In this document: positions 5,415 to 11,728 of the stretch, piece by piece | Numbering within the stretch: the stretch's first letter is position 1 | How the letters are laid out: each line of letters begins with the position of its first letter | From: Planctomycetaceae bacterium | Lineage (GTDB): Bacteria; Planctomycetota; Planctomycetia; Pirellulales; Thermoguttaceae | Reading direction: 5' to 3' | DNA: 13,341 nucleotides | NCBI GenBank assembly: GCA_031276415.1 | Contig: JAISNF010000251.1 | Coordinates: 1 to 13,341, forward strand | Notes under the pieces: model-generated | The model's input: the letters and a program-made list of their open reading frames with translations, nothing else | What the model was told of the DNA's origin: nothing | The model's database searches: none | Made by a program: the position numbers and the translations under genes

Positions 5415-6734
5415 TCAAATGTTATTTTTAGCGAATCTTTTAATTGCTAACGTTACATTTTGACCGCCGAAACCAAAACTGTTGCTCAAAACAACATCAC
5501 ATTTGGCTTTTCGCGATTTGTTGGGAACATAATCAAGATCACAATCCGGATCAGGCGTTTGGTAATTCATCGTCGGCGGCAACATACCGTCCCGAATCGC
5601 TAAAAGACAATAGATCAATTCACTGGCTCCCGCCGCCGCAACAAGATGCCCCGTAACACTCTTCGTACTAGAAACCGGAATCCGCTTCGCACGCTCGCCA
5701 AAAAGCGTTTTAATCGCCAACGTCTCCACGCGATCATTAACAGATGTACTTGTTCCGTGTGCGTTAATGTAATCCACATCGTTAATCGTAAGATTAGCGT
5801 CTTCAAGCGCCATCTTCATACATCCAATCGCCCCACGACCTTCAGGATGAATATCCGTAATTCGGAACGCATCGGAAGTTGCCCCGTAACCAACCAATTC
5901 CCCATAAATCTTGGCTCCGCGCTTTTGCGCATACTCAAGTTCTTCAAGAATCACCACCGCCGCACCTTCACCAAGAATAAAACCGTCTCGCTCTTTGTCA
6001 AAAGGACGTGATGCACCTTGCGGATTTTCGTTGTTGGTACTCAACGCCGTAAGCAAATTAAAACCGGTAACCCCAAACGGGTGAATCATCGAATGCGCCC
6101 CGCCCGCAATCATAATGTCCACCTCATCACGCTTGATAATCTGAACCGCTTCACCCACCGCTTGAGCACTGGCAGCACAAGCCGTAAGACAATTGACATT
6201 AGGACCATAAGCCTGAAACATCGCCGCTAAATGAGCCGCAGACATGTGAGGCTCTTGCTCAAGTTCACGAATCGGATTGAGAATCTCAATACCCTTTGCA
6301 ATAAATTTGCCCATGTCAAATTGCCCGTCCGCTTTGCCGCCAACTCCGGCTAATACCATTTGAGTAAATTTATCAAAATCTTGCTTGCCTTCACCCGCCC
6401 CAGTGTAAACTCCAATTCGCTCCGAATCATACGGAAACGCTTTCGTTTTGGCAGTGTTCCAAAGCCCCGCATCAACCATCGCCTTAAAACCCGCTCCAAT
6501 CGCAAATTGAGTATGACGATCCTGAAATTTCCAATCCGCAGGATTTTCGCCAATAACCGACATGTCAAAATCCTTCACCTCCGCAGCAATTTTCGTCGGA
6601 AAATTACCGGCATCAAAAAGTGTAATCGGTCCAACACCGGATTCTCCATTCAAAAGTTTCTGCCAAACCGCCTCAACTTCATGCCCAAGCGGTGTTACTA
6701 AACCTATTCCCGTTATAACAACACGACGTTTCAT
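5415..6734 (-). CDS. fabF: Beta-ketoacyl-ACP synthase II-like (FabF/KAS II)
   Basis: Condenses malonyl-ACP with acyl-ACP in fatty acid elongation (thiolase fold). Its 439 residues exceed the roughly 412 of typical FabF. It begins with the family's KRRVVITGIGLVTPLG. The catalytic triad is clear: Cys186 in NCLTACAAS, His326 in NAHGTST and His363 in KSVTGHLVAAAG, with Lys358 also kept. The C-terminal glycine motif SNSFGFGGQN is intact. Most of the extra length lies at about residues 115-165, before the active-site Cys, where the sequence (including EQEPHMSAAHLAAMFQAYG) is longer and different from canonical FabF. I infer a lineage-specific variant. It could serve a specialised lipid pathway, but the nearby FabZ gene favours housekeeping fatty acid synthesis. 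The ATG is preceded by only a weak GGG. Confidence 0.9.
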   Translation of the reverse strand: MKRRVVITGIGLVTPLGHEVEAVWQKLLNGESGVGPITLFDAGNFPTKIAAEVKDFDMSVIGENPADWKFQDRHTQFAIGAGFKAMVDAGLWNTAKTKAFPYDSERIGVYTGAGEGKQDFDKFTQMVLAGVGGKADGQFDMGKFIAKGIEILNPIRELEQEPHMSAAHLAAMFQAYGPNVNCLTACAASAQAVGEAVQIIKRDEVDIMIAGGAHSMIHPFGVTGFNLLTALSTNNENPQGASRPFDKERDGFILGEGAAVVILEELEYAQKRGAKIYGELVGYGATSDAFRITDIHPEGRGAIGCMKMALEDANLTINDVDYINAHGTSTSVNDRVETLAIKTLFGERAKRIPVSSTKSVTGHLVAAAGASELIYCLLAIRDGMLPPTMNYQTPDPDCDLDYVPNKSRKAKCDVVLSNSFGFGGQNVTLAIKRFAKNNI

Positions 6735-6810
6735 TTTATAACCCGTAATTATTCAAAATAATCCAAATCCCGTTTCAAAACACCAATAGGTAACTTCTAA
6801 TAACCGCCCT

Positions 6811-6855
6811 TTTATTTAAACACAGTTTATTTAACACAAATTATTTAACCACAGA
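6811..6855. repeat. Three 15-nt tandem units, TTTATTTAAxCACA type
   Basis: TTTATTTAAACACAG, TTTATTTAACACAAA and TTATTTAACCACAGA follow one another without gaps. The third runs into the left arm of the inverted repeat at 6845-6968, which suggests the array grew by duplication of that arm's end. Confidence 0.55.
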
Positions 6856-6968
6856 AAACACAGAGAAGAGAAAAATTTAATTTTATGAAGTTATTTTAGA
6901 TCAAAAGTCAACCATTAAATAATATTTTGATTCCAATTAAAAACTTCCTCTGTATTCTCTGTGGTTAA
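6845..6968. repeat. Inverted repeat, AACCACAGAGAACACAGAG family
   Basis: The left arm at 6845-6867 (TTAACCACAGAAAACACAGA..) matches the reverse complement of the right arm at 6946-6968 at about 20 of 23 positions, with about 78 bp between. From memory, similar ACCACAGAGAACACAGAG intergenic sequences are scattered in many unrelated bacterial genomes. That recollection was not checked here. Confidence 0.65.
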
Positions 6969-7060
6969 TAAAAATATATTTGTGGTATTTAAAAGTTCCC
7001 AATAAACATTTAAGAGCAAAATCATAACAAACCATCATACAATTGTCAATTTTACTTTTT

Positions 7061-7113
7061 TAAAAACCACAAAGAACACAGAAAATACAAAGAAAAATTT
7101 TTTGCGGTTTTTA
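7061..7113. repeat. Third ACCACA-type copy in an imperfect hairpin
   Basis: TAAAAACCACAAA (7061-7073) pairs with TTTGCGGTTTTTA (7101-7113), with one mismatch in 13. The left half continues as GAACACAGAAAATACAAAG, related to the arms of the 6845-6968 repeat. Confidence 0.5.
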
Positions 7114-7191
7114 GAAACTCCCCACAAGCAAACAATTACACTTTGTACCCGTTCACGGAGATTCGTTTAATAAGTTATCATAATGAAAAAA

Positions 7192-7222
7192 TCAATCTTA
7201 ACCCCTGCGGGGTTAAGATTGA
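7192..7222. terminator. Perfect 14-bp hairpin with TGC loop
   Basis: TCAATCTTAACCCC (7192-7205) is exactly complementary to GGGGTTAAGATTGA (7209-7222). On the minus strand the stem is followed by T6 (complement of 7186-7191), the form of an intrinsic terminator. On the plus strand it is followed by A5, which is not. No minus-strand gene is visible just to its right, so its role is unclear: it may block antisense transcription or be a dispersed hairpin. Confidence 0.5.
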
Positions 7223-7314
7223 AAAATCATCAACTGTACTAGAGACCCAATACATTGCGCCTTTACGATTTAAACCTATTACCGTGAATGATTACTACAC
7301 TTTTTCGATTATTG

Positions 7315-7323
7315 TGATATAAT
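7315..7323 (+). promoter_or_regulatory. Extended -10 promoter for glgC
   Basis: TGATATAAT, identical to the element upstream of apgM at 2564-2572. The -35 region is weak. The predicted start near 7330 gives a leader of about 90 nt. Confidence 0.55.
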
Positions 7324-7416
7324 AACTGCTCAAAATTGATTCTGCCTTTTATTTACTTTAAAACAGTAATAAATTATAATCATGACTACAATAAAAAACA
7401 CGAAACAGAATAGATT

Positions 7417-8730
7417 ATGAGGCTTAAAATGAAAAATGTGATTGTTCTCATTCTTGGCGGTGGTCGCGGGACGCGGCTGTATCCGCTCACCAAATTTCGG
7501 GCAAAACCGGCTGTCCCCATTGGCGGAAAATATCGCCTTATCGATATTCCGCTGTCAAACTGCATCAATAGCGGTTTGGATCAGATTTATGTGTTGACGC
7601 AATTCAATTCCGCAAGTTTGCATCATCATCTTCATTCGTTCCATTTTGATTATTTTAACGGCGGTTTTGCCGAAATTTTGGCGGCTCAGCAAACAAACGG
7701 ACAATCAAAATGGTATCAGGGAACCGCCGATGCTGTTCGGCAAAATTTCAGTTATATTCAACAACGGCATATCGAATACGTTCTCATTCTTTCCGGCGAT
7801 CAACTTTACAGAATGGATTTCAAAAAAATGCTGGAAACCCACTGCAAAACAAAAGCAGATGTAACAATTTCCGCTGTGCCGGTAACACAAGATCAGGCAA
7901 CCAGTCTCGGTATTATGCGATTGGACGACACCGGTCGCGTAATCGGTTTTTTGGAAAAACCCAAAACAGTACAAGAATTGAACCATGTTCGGACAATGCC
8001 CGAATGGATCGAAGAACGCGGAATCCATGCCGAAGGACGCGGTTTTCTGGCAAGTATGGGAATTTATCTGTTCAATAAATCAACACTTCTTGAAGTGTTG
8101 GAAAAAACGGATTATACTGATTTCGGCAAAGAAGTTTTTCCGGCGGCGATCCGTACAAAAAAAGTACAGGTTCATTTATTTGACGGTTATTGGGAAGATA
8201 TCGGAACAATTAAATCGTTTTTCGATGCCAATCTCGCAATGACCGGACAAAATCCGCCGTTTGCGTTGTCGCATCCTGATTGGATTACGTACACGGAATC
8301 GCGTTTTCTGCCGCCGACACGAATGGACGGCGCAACAATACGCGGAAGTCTTGTTGCGGACGGTTGCGATATTGGCGACGGGGCAATTATTGAAAACAGT
8401 ATTATCGGGTTGCGTTGCCGTATTGGTAAGGGAGTTAAAATTCGTAACTCGATTATTATGGGTTGCGATTATTACGAAACCGGCGAGGAAATCGCAGAAC
8501 ATCGCCGGCGCGGAATACCGCCGTTGGGAATCGGCGAAAACTCCGTGATTGAACACGCCATTATTGATAAAGATTGCCGTATCGGAAAACGTGTGGTTAT
8601 TTTCAACAAGGACAATATCGCCGATTGTGATGAAAAACCTTACGGAATGATTCGCGACGGAGTTGTTTGTGTCCAAAAAGAAGCAACCATTCCTGACGGT
8701 TGGACTTTAAGTGATATAAAAAATAATTAG
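7417..8730 (+). CDS. glgC: Glucose-1-phosphate adenylyltransferase (ADP-glucose pyrophosphorylase)
   Basis: Makes ADP-glucose from glucose-1-phosphate and ATP, the committed step of bacterial glycogen synthesis. Its 437 residues fit the family. The nucleotidyltransferase domain shows LGGGRGTRLYPLT (residues 13-25), KPAVPIGGKYRLIDIPLSNC (30-49), WYQGTADAVRQN (99-110), SGDQLYRMD with catalytic Asp128, FLEKP (178-182) and YWEDIGTI (258-265). Hexapeptide-type turns of a left-handed beta-helix follow from about 305, and the protein ends with the usual IRDGVVCV..TIPDGW. Two starts are possible: ATG 7417 has no ribosome binding site, while ATG 7429 follows AGG by six bases and gives MKNVIVLILGGG, nearer the usual N-terminus. 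No glycogen synthase or branching enzyme is present nearby, so this is not a glg operon within the window. Confidence 0.95.
   Translation: MRLKMKNVIVLILGGGRGTRLYPLTKFRAKPAVPIGGKYRLIDIPLSNCINSGLDQIYVLTQFNSASLHHHLHSFHFDYFNGGFAEILAAQQTNGQSKWYQGTADAVRQNFSYIQQRHIEYVLILSGDQLYRMDFKKMLETHCKTKADVTISAVPVTQDQATSLGIMRLDDTGRVIGFLEKPKTVQELNHVRTMPEWIEERGIHAEGRGFLASMGIYLFNKSTLLEVLEKTDYTDFGKEVFPAAIRTKKVQVHLFDGYWEDIGTIKSFFDANLAMTGQNPPFALSHPDWITYTESRFLPPTRMDGATIRGSLVADGCDIGDGAIIENSIIGLRCRIGKGVKIRNSIIMGCDYYETGEEIAEHRRRGIPPLGIGENSVIEHAIIDKDCRIGKRVVIFNKDNIADCDEKPYGMIRDGVVCVQKEATIPDGWTLSDIKNN
8712..8720 (+). promoter_or_regulatory. Possible extended -10 promoter for the RNA ligase gene
   Basis: TGATATAAA at the very end of glgC resembles the two TGATATAAT elements in the window. 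Transcription from it would start near 8727, giving about 80 nt of leader before ATG 8807. Co-transcription from glgC across the 76-bp gap is the alternative, as no terminator is visible there. Confidence 0.3.
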
Positions 8731-8806
8731 TTTACAAATTAGTTTACATTATTTTGAAACAAAAAAATTATAAAACGTTAAACATTATTGAATAAGGAGG
8801 ATAAAG

Positions 8807-9940
8807 ATGGCTAGAAAATTAGCGACAATTACAAAGGTTCGTGAAACATTTCCGATTGAAGGTGCGGATTTTATCGAAGCCGTAACAATGACAACCAATG
8901 GTTGGGTATGTGTTGCGAAAAAGGGTGATTTCGTATCGGGTGATTTCGGGGTGTATTTTGAAATTGATTCGTTTTTGCCGAAAGAAGAGCGTTACGCATT
9001 TTTAGACGGCAGATCAAACAAAACAATGGACGGAGTTGAAGGTTATCGATTAAAAACAGTTAAATTACGGAAACAAATATCGCAAGGTTTGTTATTGCCG
9101 TTGACGCAGTTCCCTGAAATTGTCGAACCGAAAGAGGGCGACGACGTAACAGAATTATTAAAAATTGAATTGTATGAACCGCCGGTTAAAATTTCAACAC
9201 AACCGGGACAACTCCGAACCGCCGGAAAATTTCCGTCTTTTGTGCGAAAAACGGATCAGGAACGGATTCAATCATTTAACGAGTTACAAATTCAGGGTCT
9301 TGAAAATAAAGCCTATGAAGTTACAGAAAAATTGGACGGCACATCGGCAACTTATTATTATAAAGACAAACATTTCGGTGTTTGTTCCCGCAATCTGGAA
9401 CTTAAAACTGCGTTTGGTAAAAATTTTTTCCAACGTTGTTTTGAATGGTTTCGGAAAAAAGTTTTGTGGCGTCGGTTTGAGAAGCAGTTTGGTTTTCCAA
9501 AATCAATTTATGAAGAGATGGCAGTGTTACACAATCTCGATAAAACATTGCCGGCACTTTGTCAGGAAACCGGTCGCAATTATGCAATTCAGGGAGAAAT
9601 TGTCGGAACGAATATTTCAAACAACCGGTTAAAATTGGACAATGTTGATTTTTATGTTTTTGATATTTTCGACATTGACAAGCAAACCTATCTTGATGCG
9701 GCGGAAAGATATGCGATTGCGGAACGTCTTGAGTTGCGTCATGTTCCGGTCATTGAAGCCGAACATATTCTGCGTTTTAACGAAACGCCAATGGAGCAAT
9801 TAATTAAATCGGCGGACGGAAAAAGTGTGCTGTCGAATAAAAAACGCGAAGGAATTGTTTACAAACAACGCGGCGGCGAACCATGGGCTGTTTCATTTAA
9901 AGTAATCTCCAATGAATATTTACTAGAACATGGAATATAA
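8807..9940 (+). CDS. ATP-dependent RNA ligase, Rnl5 (Deinococcus DRB0094) type
   Basis: Member of the nucleotidyltransferase superfamily that joins 3'-OH and 5'-phosphate RNA ends through ligase-AMP and RNA-adenylate; the Deinococcus enzyme seals nicks in RNA. It has 377 residues. The N-terminal OB-like domain (about 1-125) carries the diagnostic CVAKKGDFVSGDFGVYFEID and RKQISQGLLLPL. The catalytic domain has motif I EKLDG with nucleophile Lys175, SRN (194-196), motif III QGEIVG (Glu264), motif IIIa FYVFDIF, motif IV REGIVYK (Glu348) and motif V SFKVIS (Lys365). All core residues are present, so activity is expected. The ATG follows AAGGAGG by six bases, the strongest ribosome binding site in the window. 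No toxin nuclease, Pnkp/Hen1 or RtcB partner is adjacent, so the RNA it repairs is unknown. Confidence 0.92.
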   Translation: MARKLATITKVRETFPIEGADFIEAVTMTTNGWVCVAKKGDFVSGDFGVYFEIDSFLPKEERYAFLDGRSNKTMDGVEGYRLKTVKLRKQISQGLLLPLTQFPEIVEPKEGDDVTELLKIELYEPPVKISTQPGQLRTAGKFPSFVRKTDQERIQSFNELQIQGLENKAYEVTEKLDGTSATYYYKDKHFGVCSRNLELKTAFGKNFFQRCFEWFRKKVLWRRFEKQFGFPKSIYEEMAVLHNLDKTLPALCQETGRNYAIQGEIVGTNISNNRLKLDNVDFYVFDIFDIDKQTYLDAAERYAIAERLELRHVPVIEAEHILRFNETPMEQLIKSADGKSVLSNKKREGIVYKQRGGEPWAVSFKVISNEYLLEHGI

Positions 9941-10002
9941 CTTTAACATAACCGGGCTTTTGCAAAGTTTATAACCAGTTGTATCAAAAGATGACCAATA
10001 TG

Positions 10003-10031
10003 AAAAAACAACAGATACTTATTGTTTTTTT
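10003..10031 (+). terminator. AT-rich terminator hairpin after the RNA ligase gene
   Basis: AAAAAACAA (10003-10011) pairs exactly with TTGTTTTTT (10022-10030) around a 10-base loop, and the T run continues to 10031. It lies 62 bp after the stop. The stem is almost entirely A/T, so it may be inefficient. Confidence 0.4.
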
Positions 10032-10105
10032 GTGTCATGTATATTATTGATTGAACAATTGAGCAAACGTTTTGAGTCCGTTTTGTGTGTAACTATTCGC
10101 TATAA

Positions 10106-10215
10106 ATGTCTGAACTATGATTTTCTGATTTATGTGATTGGGATGATTATTTTTTTGCTGCGCAAATTTATTGTCATAAGAATCACAAGAATCCCAAAAA
10201 TCATCGTTCAGACAT
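10106..10215. repeat. Long inverted repeat, GTCTGAAC...GTTCAGAC family
   Basis: The left arm (10106-10139, ATGTCTGAACTATGATTTT then CTGATTTATGTGATT) and right arm (10181-10215) are inverted copies, near-identical in the outer 19 bases (one mismatch) and looser inside, where ATT-ending units of 8-11 bases repeat. The 41-bp centre holds a small TTTGC-TGC-GCAAA stem. The right arm is followed by T7, so plus-strand transcripts would form a very large terminator-like hairpin. From memory, elements with TGTCTGAAC...GTTCAGACA ends occur as dispersed intergenic repeats in various bacteria; this was not checked. Confidence 0.7.
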
Positions 10216-10222
10216 TTTTTTC

Positions 10223-10250
10223 TTGTTTTTGCGGAATCAGGTCGTATAAT
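10223..10250 (+). promoter_or_regulatory. Sigma70-type promoter for the kinase/Hsp70-Sel1 unit
   Basis: TTGTTT (10223-10228), 16-base spacer, TATAAT (10245-10250). The predicted start near 10257 gives a leader of about 44 nt. It begins directly after the large inverted repeat, which would insulate it from upstream transcription. Confidence 0.5.
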
Positions 10251-10300
10251 ACTAAAGAAAAACGGTTGATTTTTTTCTTACTTTTTTGGAGTATCTTCTT

Positions 10301-11710
10301 ATGTCTGAAATCGTTTTTACGTGTGAATGCGGAAAAGTTTATAAGTTTAATCGCCGTTTTTCGGGGCGGGCGTCGCGTTGTATTATTTGTAAGCGTGATT
10401 ATGTTGTTCCTTTTATTTCGGAAGAGATTAATCAAGCGGTTCCGGTTGGAGAAGTTTCGGAAGAGGTTGTTGCTTCATTGATTTCGCCTTTATCTCCGAA
10501 TATTTTTTCAGATGGTACGGATAATTCCGGCAATGACGATCATTTGAGCAGTCATTCCTCGACACATTCCGCATTACCCCCCTCCGCAATAACTCCTTCA
10601 CCTTCCGGTTTTCCGAAAAAACCGTTAGAAGTTATCCATCCTGAACGTATCGGAAAATATGAAATTCGTGAAAAAATCGGCAGCGGCGGTATGGGAACTG
10701 TTTTTTACGCTTGGGACACTCAACTCCAACGAAATGTTACCATCAAAACGCTCAACAAAAAAAGCCGCCAACAAAAACATTACAAAGAACGTTTTATCAA
10801 TGAAGCCAGAATAACCGGAAAACTTGTTCATTCCGGTATTATCCCGATTTATTCCCTTGATTACGATAATCAGGAAGAACCATATTATGTTATGCGTTTT
10901 CTTGAAGGACAAACCTTTGAACAGTTAATTACTCAATATCATAATCTCAAAGGTCCTTTGCACACGCCGGAAGAATTGCGGCGTTTAATCCGGCATTTTA
11001 TCAATGTTTGTCAAACGATGGCGTATGTACATGATCATCATGTTGTTCACCGCGACATCAAACCGTCCAATATTATGCTTAGCGGTTATGGTGAAACGAT
11101 TATTCTTGATTGGGGATTAGCCAAAATTTTAACCAACGAAAACAACAAAGAACCGGACGGAAATAATTTGGATAACGATTTTGAAAACGAAAATGATTTG
11201 GAAACAGAAAATAATTTTGAAACAGAAAACAAAAATATTGATTTGACTCTTGCCGGCGGACGAGTGGGAACGCTTGGTTTTCAGTCGCCCGAATATCTCC
11301 GTGACGGCATCAACCGTACTTCCGACGATATTTACGCACTTGGTGTAACGTTATATTATTTGTTAAGTAATAAATTACCTTATAAATTATCGCGTGATCA
11401 TCGCGGAATTTTTGAAATTTTAATGACGCCGCCGTTACCGCCTCATTTGCACAACGCTCATGTTTCCCGTTCACTTTCGGCGATTTGTCTTTGTGCTTTA
11501 GCCTTTGATAAAACGAAACGGTATTCCTCTGTTTCCCAATTAGCCGCTGATCTCCAATGTTGGCTGGACGGCAATACGGTTGCTGTTTACAGAATGAACT
11601 GGAAGGAAAAAATCGAATTACTGATTCAAAAAAACGCCGTGTTATTTGGAGCGGTTATTGTTGCGTTTAGTCTCGGGATTTTTTTAACTTACCTGTTTTC
11701 AGGACAATAA
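10301..11710 (+). CDS. Membrane-anchored Ser/Thr protein kinase with N-terminal zinc ribbon
   Basis: PknB-like Hanks-type kinase, 469 residues from ATG 10301, which follows GGAG by nine bases; an in-frame TTG at 10286 is less likely. Residues 8-30 hold four cysteines (CECG...CIIC), a probable zinc ribbon. A Ser/Thr/Pro-rich linker leads to the kinase domain at about 118-425: GSGGMGTV glycine loop (127-134), VTIK Lys149, helix C Glu168, HRDIKPSN with catalytic Asp252 and Asn257, DWG (270-272) in place of DFG, and SPE (329-331). All catalytic residues are present, so activity is expected. Between DWG and SPE lies an acidic Asn/Glu insertion with three hexapeptide repeats (292-309). One membrane helix (about 447-466) ends the protein with almost nothing outside, so it is anchored but has no external sensor. 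The partner gene starts 18 bp downstream. Confidence 0.92.
   Translation: MSEIVFTCECGKVYKFNRRFSGRASRCIICKRDYVVPFISEEINQAVPVGEVSEEVVASLISPLSPNIFSDGTDNSGNDDHLSSHSSTHSALPPSAITPSPSGFPKKPLEVIHPERIGKYEIREKIGSGGMGTVFYAWDTQLQRNVTIKTLNKKSRQQKHYKERFINEARITGKLVHSGIIPIYSLDYDNQEEPYYVMRFLEGQTFEQLITQYHNLKGPLHTPEELRRLIRHFINVCQTMAYVHDHHVVHRDIKPSNIMLSGYGETIILDWGLAKILTNENNKEPDGNNLDNDFENENDLETENNFETENKNIDLTLAGGRVGTLGFQSPEYLRDGINRTSDDIYALGVTLYYLLSNKLPYKLSRDHRGIFEILMTPPLPPHLHNAHVSRSLSAICLCALAFDKTKRYSSVSQLAADLQCWLDGNTVAVYRMNWKEKIELLIQKNAVLFGAVIVAFSLGIFLTYLFSGQ
11174..11227 (+). repeat. Three 18-bp in-frame units within the kinase gene
   Basis: AACGATTTTGAAAACGAA, AATGATTTGGAAACAGAA and AATAATTTTGAAACAGAA encode NDFENE, NDLETE and NNFETE. 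A partial unit (AATAATTTGGAT) precedes them. They sit in the activation segment, between DWG and the SPE motif. Confidence 0.85.
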
Positions 11711-11728
11711 CCGAACATATTTTATTCA

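Larger units (their letters stand above)
6735..7416. other. Long repeat-rich non-coding region between fabF and glgC
   Basis: This divergent 682-bp gap has no credible gene. It contains three 15-nt tandem units (6811-6855), an inverted pair of ACCACAGA-type sequences (6845-6968), a third related copy in a hairpin (7061-7113), a perfect 14-bp hairpin (7192-7222) and an extended -10 promoter for glgC (7315-7323). It is very AT-rich. These parts are listed separately. Confidence 0.7.
9941..10300. other. Intergenic region with terminator, inverted repeat and promoter
   Basis: No gene is supported; open frames here lack ribosome binding sites. It contains an AT-rich terminator hairpin (10003-10031), a long inverted repeat (10106-10215) and the kinase promoter (10223-10250), which are listed separately. 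Confidence 0.6.

Noticed and set aside
7141..7260. Possible tRNA or riboswitch before glgC
   Set aside because: Only the single perfect hairpin at 7192-7222 is present. There is no cloverleaf, anticodon arm or conserved riboswitch core that I can recognise.
8176..8676. 166-codon minus-strand open frame opposite glgC
   Set aside because: It is fully contained in glgC, with Asn/Thr/Arg-rich composition typical of an antisense shadow.
10032..10481. 149-codon plus-strand open frame entering the kinase gene
   Set aside because: It reads through the long inverted repeat and the kinase promoter and overlaps the kinase start in another frame. Its hydrophobic look comes from T-rich DNA.
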